Made by a program: the position numbers and the translations under genes
Part shown: in pieces, positions 1 through 7,614 of the stretch
Layout: the number at the start of each line of letters is the position of its first letter
Numbering within the stretch: position 1 is the stretch's first letter
Assembly: GCA_964346725.1 (NCBI GenBank)
Contig: CAYFVM010000035.1
Location: 1 to 11,729 of the forward strand
Direction: 5' to 3'
DNA: 11,729 nucleotides
DNA from: UBA1715 sp964346725
Lineage (GTDB): Bacteria; Bacteroidota; Bacteroidia; Bacteroidales; UBA1715
The notes under the pieces: model-generated
The model's database searches: none
What the model was told of the DNA's origin: nothing
The model's input: only the letters and a program-made list of their open reading frames with translations

Positions 1-2
1 CG

Positions 3-2312
3 GTAACGGTACAAAGTATTAAGATACCAGTAACATCGTTGACCTTTTCAAGTACAACATATTCTATCTTTGTAGGTGACACATTACAAATGAATGTTTC
101 GATTTTACCTATAGATGCAACAAATCAAAACGTAACGTGGACAACAACCAATGCTTCGGTTGCAACCATCTCTGAGACTGGAGAATTAATCGGTTTGTCA
201 GCTGGAAATACAACAATCAAAGCTATTTCTAGTGATGGACCAACAGCAACGTGTATAGTATATGTATCGGCTGTTCCTGTAACGTCAGTAGTTTTGAATT
301 CTACAACAAATTCAATGTATGTGTATGATACCTATCAGTTACAAGCTACGGTAAATCCAAGTAATGCAACGGATAAAACGATTACATGGACATCATCAAA
401 CACTTCAATTGCTACTGTTTCTGCAGATGGTTTGGTAACTGCAGTAAAAGCTGGTTTGTGTGAAATCACAGCAACGTCTTCAAATAACAAAACAGCAAAA
501 TGCCAAATTACAGTTCTTGATATAGAACCAGAAAGTATTACAGTATCTGTTTCTTCATGTACACTTGATATTGGTAAAACACAAGCCGTTACAGTTACAT
601 TCAATCCAACGAATGTTACCAATACTTCATTGAATTGGTCGTCAAGCAATGTGACAATTGCAACTGTTTCTGCTAATGGAACAATTACTGCGGTAAGTCC
701 AGGAATAGCAACTATCACTGTTACAACAGTAAATGGTGTATCTAAAGAAATTACGGTTACCGTTAATGAGCAATTGGCTACATCTATTGCATTAAATACT
801 ACAACTGCAACCTTGCAAGAAGGCGAGCAACAAACATTGGTAGCAACAATTTTACCTTCAAATACAACAAATCAAACAATCACGTGGTCAACGTCTAATT
901 CAAGCATCGCTACGGTTGATGCAACTGGTAAAATTACAGCTGTAGCGGTTGGTAATGCCGTAATTACTGCAACAACAGCAAATGGTTTGAAAGCTGACTG
1001 TTCAGTTTCTGTAACAATATACACGGTTCCTGTTTCTTCAGTAACAGTTTCTCCTAGTACATTAGACATGTATGTTGGTGGTACTTCTTCATTAAGTGCT
1101 TTAATTTCACCTTCAAATGCTTCTAATAAGTCACTTACGTGGTCATCAAGCAAAAGTTCTGTTGCAACTATTGACCAGGATGGAAATATTACTGCGGTTG
1201 GCGTAGGAACAACAACCATAAAGGCTACCGCTTCTAATAATGTGTATGGCACTTGTGAAGTAACGGTAAATGCTATTCCGGTAGAGTCTGTTTCATTAGC
1301 AGCTGTTTCGTTGGCTGTAGAAGAATCTCAGACATTGTCGGCAATTATTTCTCCTTCAAATGCAACTGATAAAACAATTACTTGGTCGGTGTTCAATACA
1401 GATATAGCTACAATATCTTCAACCGGAAAAATTACGGGTAAAGCAGAAGGTAGCACAATTGTGTATGCAAGATCATCAAATGGAGTAGTAGGTTCAGCAG
1501 TAGTAACGGTTTCAGCAACGGCTATAGAAGTGCAATCAATTACTGCAAAGGCTTCAAACTACATAATGAGTATTGGAAGTCAAATAGATTTATCTTCATT
1601 AGTCACATTCACACCAGCAAGTGCTACCAATAAGGCATTGACAGCTGTGATTGCAAGTTCCGTTCCCGATTTTGAAGAAAATGCAGATGTTGTGTCTATT
1701 TCGGGTTCAACTATTACAGCTCTTGTAGCAGGAACCGTTCAACTTACAATTACTGCAATATCTTCAAATGTGAGCACCATTATTGAAATTGGNNNNNNNN
1801 NNNNNNNNNNNNNNNNNNNNNNNNNNNNNNNNNNNNNNNNNNNNNNNNNNNNNNNNNNNNNNNNNNNNNNNNNNNNNNNNNNNNNNNNNNNNTGTGAAAT
1901 TACAAGTAGTGGTGTAGCAACATTTACCGTGAAAGATCCAAACGGGGTAGGTGGTGAACAATATATTGCGATTAAAGCAACTGATTCAGAGGGATTGTTC
2001 GCAACAACACAAATACTATTTACCATAACTGGTATAAGTGGAAATGCTGTAGAAGACATTGCTTTGCAAACCATGAAAGTATATCCAAATCCTACAGTAG
2101 GACTGGTTAAGATTTCATTTGAAACCGCTTTTGCTGAAAAATGTATGATTGAAATTTATTCTACTACAGGAATGAAAATTAAAGAATACCGAGCAGTAGT
2201 AGATGGCGAATATTCTAAGACAATTGATTTATCTGGTAATATTTCGGGTTGTTATATAATGGTTATTACAACCGAAAATTCTAAAAAACAATTCCCGATA
2301 ATATTGAAATAA
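3..2312 (+). CDS. Partial secreted multi-domain protein: tandem Big_2 Ig-like repeats plus T9SS C-terminal sorting tail
   Basis: The frame is open from the left edge of the window, so the start lies upstream; the TTG at 39 is not a credible start because the repeat sequence continues before it. About seven repeats of roughly 80 residues follow. Each has the Big_2 pattern: a V-x-S-[IV] opening, 'LPxxATNxxxTWxxSNxxIATV', then 'GxITAVxxGxxxIxATxxNG' and a closing V-T-V strand. After gap 1 the same nominal frame continues with a cadherin-like segment and ends in a T9SS type A tail (about 2055-2309) with VYPNP at 2079-2093, an 'IYSTTGMKIKEY' strand and a 'YIMVITTENSKKQFPIILK' end. The protein is therefore probably exported by the type IX system and cell-attached or released. 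The repeats likely act as a stalk or adhesive module; any catalytic domain would be off the left edge or in the gap. Because the gap length is a placeholder, it is not proven that both sides belong to one gene. Confidence 0.85.
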   Translation, partial: VTVQSIKIPVTSLTFSSTTYSIFVGDTLQMNVSILPIDATNQNVTWTTTNASVATISETGELIGLSAGNTTIKAISSDGPTATCIVYVSAVPVTSVVLNSTTNSMYVYDTYQLQATVNPSNATDKTITWTSSNTSIATVSADGLVTAVKAGLCEITATSSNNKTAKCQITVLDIEPESITVSVSSCTLDIGKTQAVTVTFNPTNVTNTSLNWSSSNVTIATVSANGTITAVSPGIATITVTTVNGVSKEITVTVNEQLATSIALNTTTATLQEGEQQTLVATILPSNTTNQTITWSTSNSSIATVDATGKITAVAVGNAVITATTANGLKADCSVSVTIYTVPVSSVTVSPSTLDMYVGGTSSLSALISPSNASNKSLTWSSSKSSVATIDQDGNITAVGVGTTTIKATASNNVYGTCEVTVNAIPVESVSLAAVSLAVEESQTLSAIISPSNATDKTITWSVFNTDIATISSTGKITGKAEGSTIVYARSSNGVVGSAVVTVSATAIEVQSITAKASNYIMSIGSQIDLSSLVTFTPASATNKALTAVIASSVPDFEENADVVSISGSTITALVAGTVQLTITAISSNVSTIIEIXXXXXXXXXXXXXXXXXXXXXXXXXXXXXXXXXXCEITSSGVATFTVKDPNGVGGEQYIAIKATDSEGLFATTQILFTITGISGNAVEDIALQTMKVYPNPTVGLVKISFETAFAEKCMIEIYSTTGMKIKEYRAVVDGEYSKTIDLSGNISGCYIMVITTENSKKQFPIILK
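1793..1892. other. Assembly gap 1 (100 N)
   Basis: Exactly 100 N, the usual placeholder for a scaffold gap of unknown size. It falls inside the Big_2/T9SS protein. The frame is nominally kept across it, which would happen one time in three by chance. The flanking bases share no terminal overlap. The repetitive Ig-like region is a likely cause of the assembly break. Confidence 0.95.
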
Positions 2313-2369
2313 AATCCACTTGATAGTGTTATAACTACACTATAATTAATTGATTAGTAATTGATTGAA

Positions 2370-2409
2370 AATAAACGACTTTTGATTTGCAAGAGTCGTT
2401 TATTTTTTT
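2370..2409 (+). terminator. Intrinsic terminator after the T9SS-tail protein
   Basis: An 11-bp perfect inverted repeat, AATACAATTATTTT-like in richness but with the sequence AATAAACGACT at 2370-2380 and AGTCGTTTATT at 2394-2404, encloses a 13-nt loop. A run of seven T follows at 2403-2409. It lies 58 bases after the stop codon and separates this gene from the GH74 gene. Confidence 0.85.
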
Positions 2410-2421
2410 ATATATTTACAA

Positions 2422-2429
2422 TATATTTG
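2422..2429 (+). promoter_or_regulatory. Candidate Bacteroidota -7 element for the GH74 gene
   Basis: TATATTTG matches the Bacteroidota -7 consensus TAnnTTTG. No clear TTTG -33 element sits 19-20 nt upstream, where the terminator hairpin lies. Only seven bases separate it from the ATG at 2437, so a transcript from it would have almost no leader. The region is AT-rich, so chance is possible. Confidence 0.4.
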
Positions 2430-2436
2430 GGTAAAT

Positions 2437-5373
2437 ATGAAAACACAAATCAAGCATACTATATTGTCATTTATTCTTGTGAACCTATTTGTTGTGCATG
2501 GGTTTGCACAAGATTATGAATGGGGAAGTTTACCTCTTGGAGGGGGTGGTTTTGTTTCAGCTGTTATAGCACATCCAAGCGAGGCAAATCTTTTTTATGC
2601 TCGTACCGATGTTGGCGGTATGTATCGTTGGATAGAATCAACAAAATCATGGAAACCAATAAATGATTGGATTAGCAAAGATGATAAAGGTTTGTTTGGT
2701 ATTGAAGCATTTGCGATAGACTCCAACAATCCGGGAAAACTCTATGCGCTTGCAGGTACCAGCTATTTTAGCAATGGCAAAACGGTGATAATGATTTCTG
2801 ATGATTATGGTGAAACCTTTACTACGGTTGATGTATCGTCTCAGTTCAAAGCGCATGGCAACGGCGAAGGTCGTCACACAGGTGAAAAATTAGCCGTTGA
2901 CCCGAATAATTCAAACATAATCTATTGCGGAACGCGTTCCAATGGTTTGTTTAAATCAACAAATGGCGGAAGTTCATGGTCAAGTGTAAGCAGTTTGGCT
3001 GTTTCGGGAACGAGTGATGCCGGAGTCTCTTTTGTAGCAATAGATAAAAGTAGCGGGAAAATCTATGTTGGACTTTCCAAAACAAGCAACAATATTTGGG
3101 TATCATCTAATAGTGGTTCTTCATGGACTGATATCACACCTTCTGCAGGTTCAGGATTTTATCCGCACCGTGGAATTGTCGTTAATGGTACGTTGTATGT
3201 AACATATGCTTCTGATTTCAAGTCGAATATGAGTAGTCATAATGGTGCTGTTTGTAAATACAATGGCTCATCGTGGACAACTATTACGCCTTCTACGGAT
3301 CACAACTATGGTGGTATAGCCGTTGTAGGAAGTCGGATTTTAGTAACAAGTACCGGTGATTGGGGTCAGCAGTTGTGGAGTTCTACAGGAAATACCGCTT
3401 GGGGTGATGAAATTTTTGTGAGTGACAATGCGGGTTCTTCATGGACAAGTTTGTTCAGTAGTTCTAAGGTTACAATGGACGCAAACGGAAATCCATGGGT
3501 TGTAGACCATGCAATGCACTGGACCGGTTGTGCAGCTTTGGATCCGAACAATGCAAATCGTGCATTTTTTACATCGGGTAATGGTATTTTTTGCACAGAG
3601 AATTTAAGTACCTCGGGTATTACATTGAAGTTTATGTGCGCAGGTTTGGAAGAAACCGTTCCGCTAGATATAACAAATCCAACATCAGGAGGGTTAATTT
3701 CTGCCATAGGCGATTACGATGGTGCAACTTATACCATAAATGCTAATGGAGGTTACGATACACCATCGTCAGTCCACAAACCAGAATACGGAAGTAACTA
3801 TGGCGTAGCTATTTCTTCTGATGGTTCGTTGGCTGTTCGTTTGGTAAAAAGTTCTCCCTATGTATTGTATTCTACAAATAAGGGTGTTTCATGGACAGGT
3901 TGCTCTTCAAATCAAGGTGGCTCAGCGGAAAATGGAGGTGTGGCTGTCGCAGCCGATGGTAGCACTATTGTATATTGTCCCGGAGGATCTTCTTCTTTCT
4001 ATTATTCAACAAACAAGGGTGGCTCATGGACGCAATGTAATAGCGTGAGCATTTCTGGAGGATATCCGGTAGCAGATAAAGTGAATGCAAAATATTTCTA
4101 TGCATACAACGGGAGCAACGTGTATTATTCTTCAGATGGTGGAAAAAACTGGACATCGGGTGGAGCTTGCTCAACCGATTGGACTGCTTCTCTAAAAATT
4201 CGTACTGCTCCTAACAACGAAGGTGATGTATGGGTTCCTTGTGGTGCAAATGGTCTTTATCGTTCTACAAATCATGCTTCTTCGTTCAGTAAAATTTCTT
4301 CGGTATCAAGTTGTATTTCTGTTGGTTTTGGTAAAGCCGCTGACGGCAAAACATTCCCTACGGTCTATATTTGGGGAACAGTTGGAGGTGTAGAAGGATT
4401 GTTCAATAGTATTGATGCTGGAAGTACATGGACACGAATCAACGATGACGCGCATCAATTTGGTGGACCGGGGAATAGTATGGCGGTTGTTGGCGATATG
4501 GGAACGTATGGCGTTGTTTATATGGGAACTGTAGGCCGTGGTGTTATTTATGGGAAACAAGCCGCTGCTCAATGTGCAACGCCAAAATTCACCGAAACAT
4601 CTCTTTCAATTTGTGGAAATACATCCATAACACTCAACTCAAATACCACGACAAACACGAATGTGACCTATTCTTGGTATAAAGACGATGTGAAAATTTC
4701 AACGGCAACATCTCCAACATATGCAGTTACACAAGCAGGAGTATATAAGGTTGTTCGAGATAGTGCTACGTGTTCACACAATGCGTCAATTACCGTTACT
4801 GCCGAATTGCCTGATGTTGCACTTGGCAGCGATGTTGATATTTGCACCGCATTAACAGAAACGCTCAAGACTGATGCTACTGGTACCAATATGACGTATC
4901 AGTGGAAAAAAGATGGCTCAGTGTTGAGTGGCAAAACAACGGCTTCTTTGGTGGTTTCAGAAGCGGGCGTATATACTTGTACCATTGCTGCTACAAGTTG
5001 TACTTCTAAGTCCGACGATATCACGGTAACGTCAAGTTTGCTTAGTATTACTCCCGACACGGTTTGTCAGGATGGCGGAATCGCATCATTGACCGTAAAT
5101 TCTACCGGTGGACCTTTTGGATGGTATTCTGCAGCAACTGGTGGTAGTGCATTGTTAGAAAGTGCTACTTATGAACCGACAATTACAAGTACAACTACTT
5201 TGTATGTACAAGATAATGGCGGCACGGTTTATACATTTGGTCCAACTTCTACCGGCACTGGTGGATGGTCAACTACAGATTATTCAGGAAGTGTTATGGC
5301 TTTAACCGTTTCTCAACCTTGTACCTTAACTTCTGTTGACATAAAAGTTGAAACTTTTTGGTCAGAAACAAAT
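2437..5373 (+). CDS. Secreted GH74 family xyloglucanase-like glycoside hydrolase with Ig-like domains (3' end lost in gap)
   Basis: GH74 enzymes hydrolyse the beta-1,4-glucan backbone of xyloglucan. A type I signal peptide (residues 1-25, ending GFAQ before D26) starts the protein. The GH74 twin beta-propeller spans about 27-707: 'LGGGGFVSAVIAHP' and 'FYARTDVGGMYRW' near the N-terminus, 'GEKLAVDPNNSNIIYCGTR' at the GERLAVDP position, and 'LISAIGDYDG' later. D58 (in RTDVGG) and D426 (in AIGDYDG) align with the two catalytic Asp of characterised GH74 enzymes (Asp35 and Asp465 of the Geotrichum enzyme, from memory). About nine Asp-box (BNR) repeats, S-x-[DN]-x-G-x-x-W, mark the propeller blades. 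After residue 709 come two Ig/PKD-like domains and one Ig_7 (CHU_C-associated) domain with 'WYSAATGG'. At residue 979 the sequence enters gap 2; the nominal continuation hits a stop within nine codons, so the real C-terminus is probably the other-frame piece at 5474-5890. No T9SS tail is visible. Endo versus exo action cannot be proven from sequence. Confidence 0.88.
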
Positions 5374-5473
5374 NNNNNNNNNNNNNNNNNNNNNNNNNNN
5401 NNNNNNNNNNNNNNNNNNNNNNNNNNNNNNNNNNNNNNNNNNNNNNNNNNNNNNNNNNNNNNNNNNNNNNNNN
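5374..5473. other. Assembly gap 2 (100 N)
   Basis: Exactly 100 N. Coding sequence enters in frame 1 and plausible secreted-protein sequence leaves in frame 2, so the true gap is not 100 bases if both sides are one gene. Only a trivial 2-base terminal overlap exists between the flanks. Confidence 0.95.
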
Positions 5474-5890
5474 ATTTCGTTGTATGTAACTCCTACCGAC
5501 AATAGTGTTGCAAGTATTTTTAGCGGACTTGACGTTGATATAGTTAAAAACAATGATGGTTTTTATAAATTTGGAAATACTGCTGAATTACAAAGTTTGT
5601 TAACCATACAAGCGGGAGAAGGCTATTTGGTAAAAATGAATACAGCTGGAACTTTGGAGGTTGATGGTGTGCCTGTTGAAAACTATACAAGCTCGCTTTC
5701 GGCTGGTTGGAATCTTTTAGGTGTGCCACAATCAACGGAAAAAAATATTTCTAATTTTCCATCTTCTGTGTTGATTATAAAAGATTTAGATGAATTTTAT
5801 TCAACCGATGGCAGTGGTACTTTGCTAAAGCTGAAACCAGGTAGTGGATACTATATAAAAACCAATTCCGCTCTTTCTATAGAATGGTAA
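5474..5890 (+). CDS. C-terminal fragment of a secreted protein with two 'GWNL' modules; probably the end of the GH74 protein
   Basis: The frame is open from the gap edge to TAA at 5888-5890 (138 codons). The fragment holds two copies of one module. Copy 1 begins within 'ISLYVTPTDNSVASIF' and runs through 'IVKNNDGFYKF' to 'IQAGEGYLVKM'. Copy 2 runs 'AGWNLLGVPQSTEKNISNF', 'IIKDLDEFYSTDG', 'LKPGSGYYIKTNSALSIEW'. The start of copy 1, probably also a GWN, is lost in the gap. Such modules are common near the C-terminus of secreted Bacteroidota proteins; I know of no assigned function. It ends without a recognisable T9SS tail. Same strand, no terminator or start signal before it, and secreted-type composition favour it being the tail of the GH74 gene, but a separate gene whose start is in the gap cannot be excluded. 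Confidence 0.7.
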   Translation: MSLYVTPTDNSVASIFSGLDVDIVKNNDGFYKFGNTAELQSLLTIQAGEGYLVKMNTAGTLEVDGVPVENYTSSLSAGWNLLGVPQSTEKNISNFPSSVLIIKDLDEFYSTDGSGTLLKLKPGSGYYIKTNSALSIEW

Positions 5891-5968
5891 CGTATTGAAT
5901 ATCAGAATACATTGTAATTCGAAATGTTTTGCAATGTCCTGAAAGTAAAATTCCAAACCAATCTAATG

Positions 5969-5976
5969 TATCTTTG
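5969..5976 (+). promoter_or_regulatory. Candidate -7 element before umuC
   Basis: TATCTTTG fits TAnnTTTG. It ends four bases before the ATG at 5981, so initiation from it would give a leaderless or nearly leaderless mRNA. No TTTG is found at the expected -33 spacing, so confidence is low. Confidence 0.3.
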
Positions 5977-5980
5977 GTGT

Positions 5981-7180
5981 ATGAAATCCATCATTCACAT
6001 TGATTGTAATTCTTTCTTTGCTAGTTGCGAAATAGCTACGCACGAAGGGTGTGAAGAAAAGTCTGTTGTGGTTGCAAATGTGAATGAGGCAGGAGGGGGA
6101 ATTATTCTAGCACTCAACAAACGAGCAAAGAAAGTCGGATTGCGTCGTGGAATTCCCATGTTTCAAGCGAAAATGCTTATTGAGAAACATAATGTTATAG
6201 TGTTTCCTGTTGATCATGAAAAATATCATCGTATTTCCAGACAGATTATGCAAACGGTGATAGAGCAAGATTTAGTGATAGATTTTGTACAATATTCAGT
6301 AGATGAATTTTTTGGAGCTTTACCAATAGAAGATCCTAAAGAATTACGGTCGTATATTCAAAAGGTGAAAGATGCGATAGAGCAAAATACAAAAATTCCG
6401 GTGAGTTGCGGTTGTTCTCAAACCTACACTTTGGCAAAGGTAGCTACCTATTTTGCCAAGCGCTATGATGGTTACAAGGGTATTTGTGTTTTAACACAAG
6501 AAAAACGAAAGAATGCATTGTCGCGTATTCCCATATCAGAAGTGTGGGGCATAGGACGTGCGCATCAGAAGAAATTGGCATTCTATGGAGAATTGTCAGC
6601 TTTCGATTTTATGAATTTTGCCGAAAATTTTATTGCAAAAATGTTGGGAACGTCTGGACTGAACACGTGGAAAGAACTCAATGGCATTCCTGCAGTGAAA
6701 ATGGAACGCACCGGCCAACAAAAAAACATAATGCAAAGTCGTACGTTTGCTTACATGGAAACCGAAAAAAAGGAACTTCAACGTTATATAGAGAGTTTTG
6801 TTTCTGTTTGTTGCGAAAAACTCCGAGAGCAAAAAAGTGTGTGCAGCAATATTATCGTGTTTATCAACACCAATCGGCATAGGGATGATTTGCCGCAATA
6901 TAGCAAAGATGTTACTATTAGGCTTGAGAAACCAACAGCCGATACGCTCCTCATAACTAAGTTTGCATACCAGGGACTTGATGCCATTTTTAAACAAGGC
7001 TACCACTATAAACGTGCTGGTGTAGTTTTGACAAATATTACCGATAATACTTCTGTACAACTTGATTTGTTCTCCTATGCCAACGATGAGAAAAAACGCA
7101 ACCTTATGAAGAATATTGATACTATCAACAACAAGTATGGTAAAAATATGATTCATCTTGCAATACATCAAAAGAAATAA
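5981..7180 (+). CDS. umuC: Y-family DNA polymerase, UmuC type
   Basis: This is an error-prone lesion-bypass polymerase catalytic subunit of 399 residues, close to the roughly 420 of UmuC. 'IHIDCNSFFASCE' at 5-17 carries the first metal-binding Asp (D8), and 'YSVDEFF' carries the D108-E109 pair. 'VSCGCSQTYTLAKVATYFAK' is the palm/fingers region typical of UmuC, 'VWGIGRAHQKKLAFYG' the helix-hairpin-helix thumb, followed by a little-finger domain and a C-terminal DUF4113-like end ('NIDTINNKYGKNMIHLA'). 'QLDLF' at 360-364 is a near-perfect beta-clamp binding motif. I chose the ATG at 5981 over an upstream in-frame ATG at 5924 because family members begin just before the I-x-D-C-N motif and the upstream residues look non-coding. 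No umuD/S24 peptidase gene is next to it, and I see no clear LexA box. The gene seems to stand alone between the secreted-enzyme genes and a long intergenic region. Confidence 0.92.
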   Translation: MKSIIHIDCNSFFASCEIATHEGCEEKSVVVANVNEAGGGIILALNKRAKKVGLRRGIPMFQAKMLIEKHNVIVFPVDHEKYHRISRQIMQTVIEQDLVIDFVQYSVDEFFGALPIEDPKELRSYIQKVKDAIEQNTKIPVSCGCSQTYTLAKVATYFAKRYDGYKGICVLTQEKRKNALSRIPISEVWGIGRAHQKKLAFYGELSAFDFMNFAENFIAKMLGTSGLNTWKELNGIPAVKMERTGQQKNIMQSRTFAYMETEKKELQRYIESFVSVCCEKLREQKSVCSNIIVFINTNRHRDDLPQYSKDVTIRLEKPTADTLLITKFAYQGLDAIFKQGYHYKRAGVVLTNITDNTSVQLDLFSYANDEKKRNLMKNIDTINNKYGKNMIHLAIHQKK

Positions 7181-7321
7181 ATATATTTTTTATTTGATAA
7201 AAATGTTAATCTATAAAATGATTCATTGCTTTCTTTTGAAAATCAGCGATTTACATTCCTTTGCTTTTTTAATCTTTACTAGATTTTAGTCCTAAATAGG
7301 TGGATTTTTAATTAATTTTTA

Positions 7322-7352
7322 AATACAATTATTTTGAGAAAATAATTGTATT
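7322..7352. repeat. Perfect palindrome, 14-bp arms with 3-nt loop
   Basis: AATACAATTATTTT at 7322-7335 and AAAATAATTGTATT at 7339-7352 are perfect reverse complements around GAG. No T-run follows on either strand, so it is unlikely to be a terminator. Its right arm contains the TTG (7346-7348) that serves as the -33 element of the promoter below, so it could be an operator for that promoter. Confidence 0.85.
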
Positions 7353-7375
7353 AGTCAAAAAGTATATTACATTTG
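7346..7375 (+). promoter_or_regulatory. Bacteroidota-type promoter in the umuC-arsR intergenic region
   Basis: TTG at 7346-7348 is followed after exactly 19 nt by TACATTTG at 7368-7375, a full match to TAnnTTTG with the canonical -33/-7 spacing. Transcription would start at about 7380-7382. No sizeable open reading frame follows before the terminators at 7562 and 7605, so its product is probably a small RNA. Confidence 0.65.
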
Positions 7376-7380
7376 CAACA

Positions 7381-7562
7381 TACAACAATGTAATAATTAT
7401 GCAGTTGTTTGTACTAGTTCATTGAATATTTTTCCCTAACGAGTAACCAGGTCTTCTCTTTTTTTCATGGTGTTGCGGCTTTTTCATGATTGGTTATGTG
7501 GTGTTTGGAATTAATTAAAGTTTATCTTTATTAATTTCTTCTTTTCTGGTTACTCGTTTTTT
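7381..7562 (+). ncRNA. Candidate structured small RNA of about 180 nt
   Basis: The segment runs from the predicted start of the promoter at 7346-7375 to a T-run at 7557-7562. Its core is a 13-bp perfect long-range helix: AACGAGTAACCAG (7438-7450) with CTGGTTACTCGTT (7546-7558), enclosing 95 nt. Inside are a hairpin around AAAG-TTTAT-CTTT (about 7510-7537), a possible TCATG/CATGA stem (7465-7469 with 7485-7489) and two direct copies of TTTTTCATG (7461-7469, 7480-7488). The 5' part can fold TACAACAA (7381-7388) onto TTGTTTGTA (7405-7413) with one bulge. A nine-codon mini-frame starts at the ATG at 7399 (MQLFVLVH, stop TGA at 7423-7425). I do not recognise an Rfam family. A closed long rod of this size brings 6S RNA to mind, but I cannot show that. 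An attenuator-like leader is another reading. The ends are estimates. Confidence 0.5.
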
Positions 7563-7566
7563 ATAT

Positions 7567-7605
7567 AATCTCCATTGTGTTTTTTACAATGGAGATTTTT
7601 TTTTT
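7567..7605 (+). terminator. Strong intrinsic terminator upstream of arsR
   Basis: A 12-bp perfect stem, AATCTCCATTGT (7567-7578) with ACAATGGAGATT (7586-7597), encloses a 7-nt loop and runs into ten T at 7596-7605. It backs up the T-run ending the putative small RNA and insulates arsR from upstream transcription. Confidence 0.9.
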
Positions 7606-7614
7606 GCTCTTTAT

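Noticed and set aside
39..41. TTG at 39 as the start of the first protein
   Set aside because: The frame is open to base 3 and already reads a Big_2 strand (VTVQSIKIPVTS), so the gene continues to the left of the window.
335..1252. Two long minus-strand open frames (335-718 and 872-1252) opposite the Big_2 repeats
   Set aside because: They mirror the periodic Thr/Ser/Val codons of the repeats and encode low-complexity hydrophobic sequence with no motif; the plus-strand frame has clear Ig-like repeats.
5348..5373. A frame starting at 5348 that crosses gap 2 into the 5474-5890 piece
   Set aside because: The few residues before the gap are an out-of-frame reading of the GH74 gene and carry no homology; the coding sequence before the gap is in frame 1.
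5924..5980. ATG at 5924 as the umuC start
   Set aside because: The extra 19 residues have no family similarity; Y-family polymerases begin a few residues before the I-x-D-C-N motif, fitting the ATG at 5981.
6484..7171. Plus-strand frame 6484-6882 and minus-strand frame 6596-7171 within umuC
   Set aside because: Both overlap a well-conserved polymerase gene and have no recognisable domain.
7175..7195. AAATAAA/TTTATTT pairing after umuC as a terminator
   Set aside because: It consists only of A and T pairs and would be too weak; no GC-containing stem is present there.
7438..7558. The 13-bp inverted repeat as terminal repeats of a small transposable element (MITE)
   Set aside because: No target-site duplication is visible next to the arms, and the element sits neatly between a promoter and T-run, which fits an RNA better. 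A genome copy-number search could reopen this.
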